Counted from the first letter of the stretch, positions 1-13,334 are shown. The stretch: DNA of 64,000 bases from Atherinomorus stipes (GCA_023101725.1 JALJCO010003008.1:496001-560000), one strand, 5' to 3'. The notes: generated from the letters alone by a model not told the origin. A program made the numbers and translations.

Positions 1-854
1 GCAGCATGGTGTAGTGGAAGCAATTTGTCTTCAGAGGAGGAGCCGGAAACTTACAGTGATGAAGCATGAGTCATGAAAGAAAAGCACCCCCGACTGAAAG
101 ACGTACATACGGGAAGACGAGGATGAAAAAATTGGCACTGGCATTTTGACCCAGACTGGCCAACCAAATACAATCATGCATACTGCATCTATAAGCTTCC
201 TTACACACACAAAACAAAACAATACATGACATTTCTGACAAAATGTGAACTGTTTCCTGCTGGTTCCGTTTCTACAGGTAAATACCGTCTGCACTGCATC
301 CCTGGTGTTTGCGTAGCATGCAAGGTTGAAAATGGACAAAGTAACCTACGCCCCCTGCTCTCCTCTCATTGAATCTTGCTGACACTCTGCTGTTCTTCAC
401 TTCACTTCTTTACACTGACATTGTGGACAGCAAACCTAAATGAATACATTTTAAAGTCTTTAATATTTCTAAATTGTTCATGAAAAACACACAAGCTGCC
501 TTTAACATATTCATGTCAGGCCCCCAAATCCATCTATTCAAAACTGACTTAGCTTTCAGTCATAAATAATAAAATCAGAAAGCTTTCTGCTGACTCACTT
601 TTATTGTTGATGAATGATAATTTTCAAATTTTCACTTTAAATAAGACATTTGGAAGATGTAAAAGAACTATGATGTTTAACCAGCGAGCGTGTTAACCAG
701 CTGTTCTCCTAGTGGCAACTCTGATGTCATTATCAACTCATTTCACCTGAGTTCATTAACAACGAGACAAACTCACGTGAAACAGTTGCTTTATTGATGT
801 ATTACCATAGCTTTCAGTTTATTTATCATGTCATGTACAGCTCAGAATTACAGA
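1..854. other. Non-coding, nothing recognised
   Basis: AT-rich sequence without a convincing frame. The minus-strand frame at 31-339 has no recognisable domain. Confidence 0.6.
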
Positions 855-862
855 GTTTAAAG

Positions 863-1079
863 CAGGGTTCCCCGAAACTTGTTCCAGAAAGGGTCACTTG
901 GCTGCAGGTATTCTTTCTAACCAAGCAGTACTAGCACATCAGACTCCACTCATCTCATCAAGCGAGTCAGTCTTAACCTGAAGACTTAATTAGATGAGTG
1001 GAGTCTGGTGTGCTCCTGCTTGGTTGGAATTAAAACCTGCAGCTACACAGCCCTCTCTGGAATGAGTATGATACTCCTG
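863..1079. mobile_element. hAT foldback MITE
   Basis: Flanked by a perfect 8-bp direct repeat GTTTAAAG (855-862 and 1080-1087). Ends CAGGGTTCCCC and, reversed, CAGGAGTATCA. The two halves fold onto each other, with GATGAGTGGAGTCTG opposite CAGACTCCACTCATC and AACCAAGCAG opposite CTGCTTGGTT. 217 bp, no coding capacity. Confidence 0.85.
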
Positions 1080-1087
1080 GTTTAAAG

Positions 1088-3591
1088 CATTCATTCACTC
1101 AGAGAAAAACCTCATTGTTGTGAGAGCAGGTTCTACTTGCGAGGTAAAAAACTGAATGGACCAATCTCAGCATGGGAGGTGGGACTTTGCGATACATCTT
1201 TTTTCGAACGACTCAGTTCTCTAACCATATCAGCCAGGTCGGCAGCCTCAGAGGAGCGACGATTTAATGATGCCCTTTCTGATGTCTTAAATCAGCTGCA
1301 CATCCTTGCTGCTCTGAGGGCTTTCCTCTCACAAAAACACGTTTGCATCACTTCCTTGTTCCTCTGACTGGTTCTCTCCAGTTCAGTCTGTTCCTGTTAG
1401 TCCCGCCTCTCATCTCACATCGGAAATCAGTCTCCAGTGGAAGGATCCCAGACTGACTTGCTGTGTTTCTCAATACATGGCGTGCCAGGCTAAGTTCCTG
1501 CATTCTCCTTTGATTCAAAGCTGTCACCACCATTATCATCATCATCAACCATGGAAGGGCGATTCTGCTGTGGCAAACACATCAGTTAGTTGGCAGCAAC
1601 TGCTTGAGCTGTTTCTTTTTTTCTTCATGCCGCCCTTTTGTTTTCTCTTCATCTTGATTTTGAGCAGGTATCTGACAAGCCTGCATACCTGCATCCACAG
1701 ACACAGAACCAGTCAAAAGTGGTTTCAAATTGTCCCAAAAGAAGCAAGAATTTAGCTCTGGATTTTATTTCCTGATCACTGGCCCAGAAAACAAAATCTT
1801 GAGCTGACATTTTTTGTTTCCTTTTTTGTCTCTGGACGAATGAATTAATTTTGCAGAAGAACCAAATTAGAAAGTGGGGGTGTTTAAACAAAGCCTAGCA
1901 TCAGTCCGCTTATCTTTGAGCTTTATGAACCAGTCGGACCAATAAACGTGTATAAATGTGTCAACCTAAATAGTACTGTTTCTATGTGTGTGGTATACAC
2001 ATTATGGAGTTTTAAATCCACAAAGATCTATAAAAACTATCATGCTGCCATCACAGAGCAATTATGTGCTGTATTATTTAAAATGTTTATTCTTTATAAT
2101 GTCTTCTATTTAGTCTAGTGCTTGGAGTCTGACTAAGAAAATTGATTCCAATTTGCTGTCTAAATATATTGAAGACAGTTAATGGCATTGTGTTTATGCT
2201 GTACACAAGAAAGCCTTGAATAAAGGTGAGCACATCTAAAGGAGGTTAGTAAAAACAACCCATCTTAGAGTGTAAAATAGATTCTTAAGTACAGCTGATA
2301 GATTGGTTTAGTGAGACAATAAACAAAATTTGACCCAAAAATTGAATTTATTGAGTTTTTTCAAACTTGTAGTCTGGACAAGTTTTAGTAACAGAAAAAA
2401 ACCCCCAAAAAAACATTTGTTATTAACAATAAAAACTGAGAAATAATAGTGTCCTTTAACAATAGCTACAGAGAGAGAGTTTGAAGTTCAAACAAAACTA
2501 TTACATAAATCATTTATGAGCTGCGCGAGAGTGCGACCGAGGTCCCTGTGTCTGTAATAAGCTCCAGTTCCCCTTCAGGCTGTATTGCTTCTCTCTTGTC
2601 TCTCCTCAGTTTTTTTTTTTCCAAACAAAGAGAGAAACTGAAAACTCTGTTTTTATTATGCAGTATGGCAGGACGAAGGCTAATGCTGCCACCCACAGAG
2701 ACAAACTGAATGAACATGCTTGAAAACTGTCAGAAAAGAATGAAAACAGCTCAATTTTTTAAACTTTTCCCCTGTGTTGCAACAACTTGCTTGAACCTTA
2801 TCCATAAGTATTAAAATATGACCAAAATACTTCAAATGGTCATAATTGACTGAAATTTATGAGGCAAAAAGGTTCAAATTACTTTTAACTTTTCTAAATC
2901 AGTCAAGAATTGTGCAAAATTTTACTTTCATAAACAAAGAAAACTGCTCATTGTAAGTGGAAAGTTGATTTAAAATATTTATGATTACTTAAACTTATTG
3001 AGTGGTCAATATAAAGTTAAATATTAGATACAGGTAGGCATCCAAACTTCTTCAAAATATCGTCAGTTTACAAAATTACTTGAAATGATTCCAAATTTGC
3101 AGAGAGAGAGGGGAAAAAAAAAAAAAAGATTGAAACGTCACTTTCAAAACCGGTGCTTCTGTCTTGTTTTGATGGCAGACTGACATTAATCTGCACATTG
3201 TTGGAACAATTGTCACCCTGCAGCATCCCGAGGCTGAGAAACAACACTTTACTGTGAACATACACGTGGCTGATTGAACAAAGAAATATAAGAGGACAAT
3301 AACTAGAGGATGTGGGGTTAAAAAATGACACAGCAAGAAGAAAGGCATGTGTCAACATTAGACTGACTTTGACAGGTTTGTGAGAGCCCAGAGAAGAGAC
3401 AGGATGAAAGACAGATGCCACATTAGTCATGGTTAGAGGGTGCCAAAAATCTGCATAAGTTCAGTAATGCCTCATGCAGTGTACAAGAAGCTGCATGTTT
3501 TAATTTATTTTCCAAAATTAGACTTATTCAAACTAATCCCACATTTCTCCAAAACAATTATAAAGTCACCAAAAAAGGAAGTATCGTTCTC
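1088..3591. other. Non-coding, nothing recognised
   Basis: Short frames at 1137-1367, 1477-1755 and 3068-3430 lack domain signatures and are broken by low-complexity tracts (poly-A at 3115-3127). Confidence 0.55.
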
Positions 3592-3650
3592 AAAATAACT
3601 AGGGATATTTGATATTGATTTTTTTTACGAATATCAAATATACCCATATT

Positions 3651-4890
3651 TAGGGATGGGTACCGTTAAGGTTTTATCAATACTACTACCTCATCGATAC
3701 TCCCTATCGGCACTTTTTCGGTACTCTTATCGGTACTTAAAAAAAAAAAAAAAGATTAAAACAAAAAGAAAAACCAAGTTATGAACATTAAAAGTTTATA
3801 TAAAAACTAAAATAAATACATAAAAACTACAAAAATAAAAACACTTTAAATAACTTACAAACTAACAACACAATGTTGTTCATTTTAAAGTTTAAGGTAT
3901 TCAAATAAAAAATAACAAACATAACATGCAAGTTAGAACCAAAGTTACATTAAAGTGAATAAAAGATAAAGTGCTAAACAAACCCTGAGAACATTGAGAA
4001 CAACACAATATCATCCTATCCATTTTTGGGGGCTGCAGCCTTCCTAGTTGCCATCAGGCTAAAGTCAGGGACAATACAACAAATCAATCATCATCATTAT
4101 CATCATTGTTCTTAGTAAAAAAAAATCAACAACCATATACATGCCATTTTTTCCTCCTCTTTCATGCCTGAAAACTTCCGATAATGACTAACTATCCGCA
4201 TATATAACAGATGCTCCGTTGATATTTGTATATATAATAAACGCAGCCACAGTCTGTCATGTCACCTCAAGTTGACTCAGGGACGCGCTGGTGGAGAACA
4301 TCAAGGCACCTGCACTGTTTTGCAGTGCTGTAGCGACACTGTTCAAGCCGTCAGAGATCCATAAACTGCAGCTGGAAGTTACAGATATTTCTTCATGGAT
4401 TAGCGAAGACGAACATCGTCAGAGATGCTCTAAGTGATCAGGAGAGCTGATCAGACGCCGACTGCATCTGTGCAGTGAAAACGTCTATTGGGTGAGTCAA
4501 TAAAGTTAGGAGCTAGCTTAAGTTGTTGCTAACTGGGTTTTCACGTATATTTTTCTGAAAATGAAGTCATGAGCGTGAATCTGATCAGACACTCACTTAC
4601 TGTAAACAAATGCACTTTTACGGCTAAACACTGTGTTAGCCGCTGTTTATGTAATGTTGATCACCAGCTGAAACAGCGAGCACGTGAGAGCGCCACAGTC
4701 GCCCTCCCTGCAGCACGTGTGCTCCTTGTTAAGGAGGTGTGGGGTTGGCAATTCAATGTTTGGCATGAGTTTAGTTTGGCTATAAAGACATACGACCTTA
4801 AGATACCGTTAAGAGGACCGGAATGGCAACAGCTTATCGGTTCAGGGTAGACCTTGAGACCCAGATACCGGGCTTTGGTACCCATCCCTA
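3651..4890. mobile_element. Non-autonomous hAT element, TAGGGATGGGTACC ends
   Basis: Terminal inverted repeats TAGGGATGGGTACC and GGTACCCATCCCTA. Flanks CCCATATT (3643-3650) and CCCATGTT (4891-4898) are an 8-bp target duplication with one mismatch. The 1240 bp interior contains no convincing transposase; the frames at 4569-4850 and 4661-4885 are not recognisable. Confidence 0.85.
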
Positions 4891-4911
4891 CCCATGTTGT
4901 TCAACTCTTAA

Positions 4912-5426
4912 AGGGACTAGAGGCAAGATTAAGAAATGAAACTGGCGACTACCGCGACTGGCGCTTCAGGTAACTGCAGCCACAAGTCAAGCCGTCGCGG
5001 GAGCGTGCACAAACTGAAGCTATAATGTTGTTTACTATGCTTTTTCTTCATAGTTACACTTTTTAGTGGTCTTTCAGTTGATCTGCATCAACTGAAAGAC
5101 CGAATCTATCGAATCCATAAAAAATCCATAAAAATCGAATCCATAACTATCGCTTACAGTGTTTGAATTTACCACGACCGTCTTCTTCCTGTATCAAAAC
5201 TGTCGGGGAGGCGGATGTAGCCTCATTTAATGTCACATCCGCAGGGCAGCGCGGGAAATTCGGCCACTGAATCGCAGCGCTTTATGCAGCACACAGCCTG
5301 TTTAAAGCAACGTTGAGAGATGTGGGTGGCCTCATTCTTTTTGGTTTTTAACGCTTCATCACCCATAAGTATTAAAAAAAATGGACATGCTTGTTTATTC
5401 TTTTGTAAGTCCTGGCTCTAGCCCCT
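4912..5426 (+). mobile_element. TTAA-type MITE, AGGGACTAG family, copy 1
   Basis: Begins AGGGACTAGAGGC after TTAA (4908-4911) and ends GGCTCTAGCCCCT before CTAA. No coding capacity. Inserted in the larger hAT-like element 3600-8410, directly after the inner hAT at 3651-4890. Confidence 0.8.
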
Positions 5427-5743
5427 CTAATTTCTGATATGAACCTGAATATGAACCTGAATCTGATACTGATATATGCAGATAACTGTGAGGTTGTATC
5501 TCTCGTATTTTGACATTGTGGGCCGGATCTATCAAAGGTTTGTGGGTATAAAAACGTGAGCTATCTCATCTCTCACACAAAAAATGTAAAGTGATCAATT
5601 AAAGGGCTAAAAGCCAAACATGCTAAATAGCGCCTTTTATCCATTTTGCACTTCTGCTGCTATGAATATGCAATATGGGGCGTTGACAGGCAATTGTGAT
5701 GTGATGGGGAAAAATGCAAATATATCAAATTAGCACTTGCAGA

Positions 5744-5746
<3 letters not shown>

Positions 5747-5774
<28 letters not shown>
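5747..5774. repeat. (AT)14 microsatellite
   Basis: 28 bp of uninterrupted AT dinucleotide close to the 5' edge of the L2 remnant. Confidence 0.95.
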
Positions 5775-5779
5775 GGAAG

Positions 5780-7430
5780 GAAGAAGTTGGAGGCAGCAGA
5801 GAAAATGTGAGGGATGTGTGGTGGGAATGAAGAAGATACTAGCTTAAGTTAAAGGGGACAGACTGATGGAGGTCTGGACAGAGCTAACGACTGAATGTTC
5901 TTCAATAGGTTCAGTTCCCGCCGACAACCCAACATTCCCCTCCATGAGCCCACAGCTTTCCTGTCCCCCTCCACTCTGTCACCCTGCACCTCAGTCATGG
6001 ACCTGAACACAGCCTCATCCCACAAGGACATCCTGAGACCCTTTGCCTCCACCTCGCCGACTGCTCCTGGAAAGGTCAAGAAGCAACAGAAAACTGACGG
6101 AACAGGCTGAGGTAGATGGTGTCAGTCAGAGTTAAGACCTGCTGCTGTCCGGTTTAGATTTCCCGCCTGAGACAGAAAGAGTTCTGTGCTGTGGAAAACA
6201 TCCTGTCTTGTTCTGTCCCTAAAAAACCAACGCTGACAAATGACTACAGACCAGTTGCCTGACATCTCAATCATGAAAGTCTGGGAGACTCTGGCTCACC
6301 AAAAGAGTGAATACTTTAGGCCCAGTTATATCGTATGGGCTTGGGGTTAGACGATCTTCTTGCTTAGAGAGCATCATCTGGACCAGTCAGGCAGCACTTT
6401 GAGGGTCATGTTCTTTGATTTTTAAGTGCATTTAATCTTTGCTGCTTTGCTATGTAGAAGCTCTCTTCCAGGTGGTCCCCCACAACCACGGATCGCTACC
6501 CAAAAAGCCAAGTTTGTGAGACTGAAAGGTTGTGTGTCTGAGATGGTGGTCAGCAGCACTGGGACAAAGGGACTGTCCTCACCATTCCCTTTCCTGTCTA
6601 GCTTCAGTCAACTGGTGATTGAGAAATTTGATGCTCTGCTGTTGTGGGGTGTATTAGTGATGGAAAGAAGCGAGTAAGGGACTTGTAATCAGTTTGTGAA
6701 ATGGTGCAGTAACAATCAGCTCATCTTAAATACAGAAGACTAAAGAGATGATTGTTGACTTAGGAGGAGCAAGAATAAGCAGCATAGTCCTGTCTACATC
6801 CTGGAAGAGGAGGTGGAGGTGGTAGAGAACTACAAATACCTTGGAGTTCAGCTGGACAACAGACTCGATTGGAAATGCAACTGTGACTACATCTACAAGA
6901 AAGGTCTGAGCAGACTCTACTTCTTAAGGAAGCTGAAATCATTCAACGTCTGCACCAAGATGTTGCAGATCTTCTACAAGTCTGTTGTGGAAAGTGCAAT
7001 TAGCTTTGCAGCATCTGCTGGGGAAGCAGCATCAGAATCAGAGACTTGAAGAAGCTAAACAAGCTGATCAAGAAAGCTGGTTCTGTGCTGGGGATAACTC
7101 TGGAGCCGCTGGAGCTGATCGTTCAAAAAAGAATGCTTCACAAGCTGATGAAGATGATGGAGGACACTTCCCATCCTCTCCACAACACGGTGAAGAATCA
7201 ACAGAGTGTGTTCAGTGGGAGGCTGCGTCAAGTTTGCTGTAGGACGGAGAGATACAGGAATTCATTCCTGCCAGCAACCATCACCCTAAAGAACAAGACT
7301 AACTGACTTTTTTTTGTTTATTTAAAAAAAAAAAAAAAAAAAGTGAGCTTTTACAATACTGAATTTCCCTTCGGGGATGAATAAAGTATTTTTCATTTCA
7401 TTTTCATTTCATTTCATTTCATTTCATATC
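5780..7430 (+). pseudogene. 5'-truncated, decayed L2-clade LINE (reverse transcriptase remnant)
   Basis: L2 LINEs copy themselves by target-primed reverse transcription. This copy keeps degraded pieces of the reverse transcriptase and its C-terminal region: an ELN/FFNRFSS-like segment near 5890, NDYRPVA near 6240, and the best block at 6813-7010 with VENYKYLGVQLD and LYFLRKLKSFNVC. The frame is broken by several stops and shifts, so it is inactive. The 3' end has TTTCCCTTCGGGGATGAATAAA followed by a (TTTCA)n tail, a typical L2 end. It interrupts the block at 5519-8340. Confidence 0.8.
7391..7427 (+). repeat. (TTTCA)n tail of the L2 LINE
   Basis: About seven imperfect copies of TTTCA directly after the AATAAAGTA end of the L2 element. 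Confidence 0.85.
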
Positions 7431-9011
7431 AACAGTGAGACGCATTGCTTTGCTGTTTTTTTGCATCTATTTTAGTACGTCTGAAAAGCAGGTGCAAATT
7501 GCAGCTTTGCACACAGAAGACTGCAACTTCTGAGGGGGACAATCCTGGACATGCACACATCTGATTCAAAACCATTTTTCATGTGCAGTGACGGCAACAT
7601 TTAGTTTTCATTGTTGAATTCAATAAAAATCACCATAGCAAACGCCACCTTTCAACACGGGTGCAAAATATTCTGGACAAATGAAACAGAAAGTTTGCAG
7701 CTGGTGTGGGGCTTAATAAGAAGTAAAGCTGCATTAATTTTGTCTTGTTATTTCCCCTTTTTGCCAATGTTACATTTTAACTTGGATTTTAGCAGGTGGA
7801 CAGGATCACAGTCACCTGGCAGCACAAGCCTCTGAAGCCTTTGGCATTGTGCCAAAGTGCGCACCTCACGCGTATTAAAAACCATGTCAGAGCTGTGGAC
7901 ACTTTCATTTGTTCAGCAACTCCTGATCCATGTCCTCATAAATTGGCTCCTTCTGAGACTCTGCACAGATACCTGTTGTATTATTAAAATTTTTGTATTT
8001 ATCATACTTTTTTCAAATTATATTTTCATCTCCCTTGACCACAAATATCTCCGTCTGTGGGTCGTATTTCCTTTTGCGCTGTTGTCTATCGCAATTCGCT
8101 ACCCTGCAGACCTCCAAACACGTAAAACCTTATTGATATAGGGGCGTTTCCAACACGTTTGCACCCGCTGCCATTTGCGTGTTCATTCTTTGTAAATCAC
8201 CCACAAACTATGAGTCAGCCCCTCATGCAACATTCTAAATTGCTTGAGCAAATTACTACACGCAAATTTGGATCTTAGTAGAGAGGAGAAGTAGCTGAAG
8301 AGTTTAATGTATAATTTGTGCGAGTTGTGTAAAAGTGGTGTTATTATATTACATTTTAATGACAATATTGGCCAATGATAATGATAGGCCAATAATATTG
8401 GACAACTCTGAAAATAACTAATTCTATTTATAAAAAGCTTACATAAAAAAAAAAATCTTGTCCAAGATCTTTTCTATCTTTTTCCAGACCACATGGAATA
8501 AAATGAGGTGTGCGACACAAAATCATCATTTGTATACATCTGTGACATAAGCAGGACTTCCTTGAAATTAATCTTTGACATTGTAGAGAATGCTTCTTTT
8601 TATTTGTAACATTATATTTTCACTCCTTTCTAAATATCAGAAAGCCATACACATCCTCATCTGCTATTTATCAACACTGAGTGATTTTCTCCCCTCTCCT
8701 CCATCCAGAGGCTTCAGGATGCAGCCAATGAGAAACATTTATTCTCCTTGTGTGGTTGTGTTGTTGCTGTTTTGCCTGCAGTTCTGCGTGTAGGTGGATG
8801 ATCATTTGCTTGACTGATTTTAATAACTTTGCTATTGTATATATACAGCACACAACTATCAATCACTTAAAGCGGTGAGAATGTGTGTGCAGATTTTTGT
8901 GCATGTGTGTGCTACGTTTGAATGCACCCCATCAGTCCTTTCACTGGGGAGAGTTTTCTGTCCTTGCGGGGATGGTGTCAGCCCACGAATTTGCACAAAT
9001 ATCCTGTTTAC

Positions 9012-9666
9012 TAGGGATGGGCGATACTGAAAATTTTCATGTCGATACGATACCAGTAGTTTATGGCACTTTTTCAGCGATACCGATATCGATACCGATA
9101 CTTTTTGTCCTTTAAAGAAAATCACATGATTGTTCATTTTGCTTTAATCCTTGACTGCAAGGGAATATTAGATATAAGTAAAATTTGAGAACAGAAGTTC
9201 TGGAAAGAAACACTTTTAAAACAATGATAAATTATAGTGATGATGAAATTAAAAAAAATAGATTAAAACGTCTTTCAGTTATCATATAACATAATATATA
9301 CTAATTAAAATAATCAAATTTATTAAGTGGAAAATGTTAAAATAGAAAATATAATAGTTATATTACAAATTTACCAAAATAAAATGTACAATAACCTGCA
9401 TTAAACCATGAAAGACAACAAAACATCATCATCATCATCACAAACAGTTGCAACATTATCAAGATATCCGATAGGCTACCAAAATAGGGAAGCTAGAATT
9501 TGGCTGCTTTTATCATTTCATTGCCTAAAACTCTCAGAAGTATAAACAAATTGCATGTTTCGTATCTGTACATTGGTATTGCGATACTCAAAAAAGTATC
9601 GATTCCGATATTTTGGCTGGCTGGTATCGAAGTATCGACTCCAAGGTATCGATATGCCCATCCCTA
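9012..9666. mobile_element. Non-autonomous hAT element, TAGGGATGGGC ends
   Basis: Terminal repeats TAGGGATGGGCGATAC and GTATCGATATGCCCATCCCTA-type, flanked by a perfect 8-bp duplication CTGTTTAC (9004-9011 and 9667-9674). Subterminal CGATAC/GTATCG motifs recur. 655 bp, AT-rich interior, no gene. Confidence 0.9.
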
Positions 9667-9674
9667 CTGTTTAC

Positions 9675-12415
9675 CCACTTCACTGACACACAAGTCCACA
9701 GCTGTGTGAGAACTACTGAAAAGAAACCACCTTCATCCAAACGATCAGGTGTTGATCTCTGCTTGAGTTTCTGAGAAAATCTGAAGAAGAGTCCAACTGG
9801 CCAGTTGCAGATATTAAAGTTACTCGCAGTGAAAAATAAATTACTAGCCAGTGAGAGCTAGAAACTTTGGACTTGTCTGTAAAAGCTTGAGACTTAATGT
9901 TTTATTTGTGGTGAAAGACATACGTTAAAAGATCTCAAAGCAGCTTTACAGATCAAAATAAAAACGAGGTAAAGTACAAGAAATACCTAAAAAGCTGTTT
10001 AAAAACAAAGTAAAATACAACAAGGAACACAAGATGAAATAAGACACATCCCAGGAGTTCAAGGTTAAACATTAAAGTTTGATTAAAAGCTTAAAACAGT
10101 AAACTTCACGTCTGTGCTGACATGTTCAGGCAATAAAACAACTTCTGATTCACTGCAAAGTGAGAGCTAAAACAGGCATGTTGTTGCAATGAAGCTTCAA
10201 ACTGTAAAACATTTATATTTAACAACAATCTTAAAACCAACCAGTGCAGTAGCAAATCTGAGATAACCATAAAATTCCTTCTTCTGTTTCTGAATTATTA
10301 CTTTGGATGCAGGCTAGTACATTGTGATGTGCATGAAAAGAAATCAATACACCACAATGAGCTTTAGACGGAAGACCGTCAGCAGCAGTGTAGGCAGTAG
10401 CCGGCGACAAATGAAACCCTTCAACTCCAAAATTCATGTTTTTGTCAATAATTCAGGAGTCACAGGAAAAAAAGGTTTTTGTGTTCTCTCCAAAATTCAT
10501 GATCTGGCTTCTTTTTTTTTTCTTTCTCTCTTTACTGAAAATGCTTTTAGAGAGAAAAAGTCAGAGCACTGCAGCAGCAGCAGCTTTGTGGTTTCATTTG
10601 TCGTCTTTTAACAGCTCTACAGTAGTTCCAGTGGTCTCACATCCCTGCAGCAGAGTGACTCACTGCTGGAAAAATGCTCTTAAACAGCTACAAACTAAAG
10701 CACACAGACATTTCTGCCTCTGCCTTTGTGATGACCCGATGCACTCTCTGGCATCTTATCAAAACCAGACCCTCAAGTAAAAACCTCGTACCAACCCTTT
10801 GGGTTATCTAACGCCAAATGATGGGTAAACAAATCTCTGAAGGAAGTCGACTGAATTTATTCCCTGTATATAAATGATTTCACACAGCTGGTGAAATCAG
10901 TTTCACATGGAGCTTTTGTATTGAATGTGGTATGAAGTGGCAGATAAAAGGAGATCACTGACATGAAGAAACTCCTCTCCAGAGTTTAATCTCTAGTGAA
11001 GACCGGAACACATTGTTTTAATATTCAATATATCATTATTAGAAATCTTTTGTTTCATTCTCTAGTTTAAAAAAAGGAAAAACAGGTCAAAGTTAAGGTT
11101 TGGAAATCTCAGATGGTCAAATTCAAAGGTACTGAAGCTTATTATCACTGATAGCAGCCTTTCAGTTCAGAAATTTTCACACATTTCTTTTGCAAATAGC
11201 TTAAATTTTGGGAGATTTTGGGCTGTCAGGTGAAATTCCTTTCTGGGTTTTAGAAGACACCCTCTTCTCAACTGTACCCCCCACCCCCATATCTACTATT
11301 CAGTTATTTTTTCCTCCCACCACTGAAATGTTCCCTATGCCACTGGCTGGTAGCAAAAGTCCAAGGGAATATTGAGCCACCAAGACTGAGCATTTTCAAA
11401 AATTCTGGTCCACAGGTTTTGTCTTTACAATCCATCCGTCAGATGCATACTACTCTGTAGTTTTGTGATGAAAACTGTGTGCATGCTCAAAGGTAGAACT
11501 GCATTATTTTCACCAGATTTCAAAAGCCATGTCTACATGATTTGTTTTTATGAGTCTCAGTTAGTGTTTGATGCAAGAGCACAATCATGATTGACACTCC
11601 CATGTTTATCCGTGAATGAGAGGAATATGCAATTTCAAGTGGACTGATGACAGCTTTGCCCATTTTCAATAAATATGCACATATCCACAGTCAGAAAACC
11701 TGAAGTGACTGACCGAGTTGGTGAACAGTTATTGGGACTTGAACCACTCAGCTAAGATTTTGTTTATACCTCCTCCGGTTTCCTCCTGAGTTTCTGCTTT
11801 TGGTTCCTCTTTAAATTCATACCACAATGCTGACAAATAAATAAATAAATAGATAGATCTTCAGGGTCTCATTTGGAATCTTCGGTCCATGAGTTCATGA
11901 CTAGAAGTTTACCACCATTTCCACTTTCACATTTTAGACGTCTACAGAAGAGCAGAGATGTCATTTAGCCACTCTCTCCTCCTACTTCCTCTTCATCAGT
12001 CAGAAAAACCTGGCAGCAGCTTACCCCCTGGTTCTGCTGGGCACTTAAACCTCCAAACTGGAGCTTACTTAAAGTATGAAATCACTGCAGAAAACTGGCA
12101 CTGAGCCCTGGTTTCATTGCCAGCAGCAGCTGCCTCAAATGGAGGACGAATCAAGACCGATGGAAAAGAACAGATCTGCTGCTACCATGCAAATTGTGCT
12201 GTGGACTAATTTGTGTAAATTACTCAGAAATGCTACTGCTAAAATGCCTGTTTTAAATGGCTATCATTATTCATTATTATCATTAAGTTTTTATCCAGTT
12301 CATTTTTTAAAATGCCAACTTAGTTCTTTGTACAAGGCATTGTTTCTGAATGGAGTTTGTTTAAGTGTAAATCTGCTTCATGGAGGTGTCAGAAACAAGC
12401 TGCTTACTTTTATAT
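9675..12415. other. Non-coding; one repeat-tail fragment
   Basis: No gene seen. About 9930-10000 has an AAGCAGCTTTACAG-type tail resembling those near 27905, 35960 and 54470. Confidence 0.55.
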
Positions 12416-12419
12416 TTAA

Positions 12420-13330
12420 AGGAGTCATCACCCGGAAATCCCACTTTTTCATGTTAAAACGTGTATAGGAATAGGACCTCAGTTAAAACGCGCCAGAAAC
12501 TCCGGAGAGTGAAAGTGGCTTCGTCTTTGAGTGCGGGCTCTCTCTTCTCACCAGAATCGGCCACAAGAGCGCGCTCTCCACATTACGCGATGTTGTTTTT
12601 CTTCTGTGAATGACGTGATCCACAGAGGCTGCTAGTTGCTAAGCTAGCCTCTTTAGCACCACCTGAAATCAGCTGATTAGCTGCCGGGGAGTGGCAGTTA
12701 ATGACTAGCTTTGTCAGAGAGGAGGATGACGACAATGAGGGGGAAAAAAATCCGCCGTGCTGAGCTGCTACTGCAGAAACTCAGCAGTTTTCAGTGCTGT
12801 AACAGTGGAATAATCAAACAAGGACCGGTGAATTATTTTTATTAAGTGAAGATGTGCAGTTGGTAAGTGTTGCTGCTTGTGCAACTTATTATTTTTTGTG
12901 TAAGATGCGAGTAAGTGATGGTAGACGAACGGTGACACACTCCTAATGTAGCTACAAAAACGAACACACTTGTCGTCGAAGTTGAGTAACTTCTTGTCAG
13001 ACGTTCGTTCCTGAAATTCATCAGAGTACAGCCCTTTTACTTTGCGGATTCTCTCTATCAACCGTACCGTTACATTTCATCACGTTTTTCTCTGTTGGGA
13101 CATCATTTCCTTCACTTGGTCTGTCCCGATTTTTTTTTCTTTTTTTTTTTGTCCTGAGAATACTTTGTTTTGGCTTTGACGTTTGCCTCGTGAAGTGTTA
13201 CAGAAGGTTTCGGGTCGACAAAAAAAGTGGGGATAAAAAGGGTTAAAATGGGCTCATTATTTTCTCCCCCAACTATATCTATTTGAAGATAATTTAAGGA
13301 GGATTGGTATGTAAACATTAGGTTTGCACT
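12420..13330 (+). mobile_element. TTAA-flanked non-autonomous element, copy 1
   Basis: Lies between TTAA at 12416-12419 and 13331-13334. Starts AGGAGTCATCACCCGGAAAT. It matches, in reverse, the element at 20653-21583 along its length, including CTCCGGAGAGTGAAAGTG, GGACATCATTTCCT and GGCTCATTA blocks. piggyBac- or Kolobok-like by TTAA only. No transposase. Confidence 0.85.
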
Positions 13331-13334
13331 TTAA

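Larger units (their letters stand above)
5519..8340. mobile_element. Old DNA-transposon-like block split by the L2 insertion
   Basis: The left part (about 5519-5775) begins GGGCCGGATCTATCAAAGG; the right part (about 7430-8340) contains AACACGTTTGCACCCG and a degraded right end near 8270 (ACGCAAATTTGGATCTTAGT) that looks like an inverted match to the left end. The pattern recalls a common fish repeat beginning GGGCCGGATCTA. Edges are approximate and no target duplication was identified. Confidence 0.45.
3600..8410. mobile_element. hAT-like outer element enlarged by nested insertions
   Basis: Flanked by a perfect 8-bp direct repeat AAAATAAC (3592-3599 and 8411-8418), the hAT target length. The left end reads TAGGGATATTTGATATTG; the right end, reversed, CAGAGTTGTCCAATATTATT. 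Internal pieces at about 5437-5515 and 8346-8405 match the uninterrupted 571-bp copy at 29772-30342, which shows that everything between was inserted later: the hAT 3651-4890, MITE 4912-5426 and the block from about 5519 that contains an L2 LINE. Confidence 0.75.

Noticed and set aside
6426..7306. Several overlapping small frames that could look like separate genes
   Set aside because: All are pieces of the decayed L2 reverse transcriptase and its 3' region in different frames.
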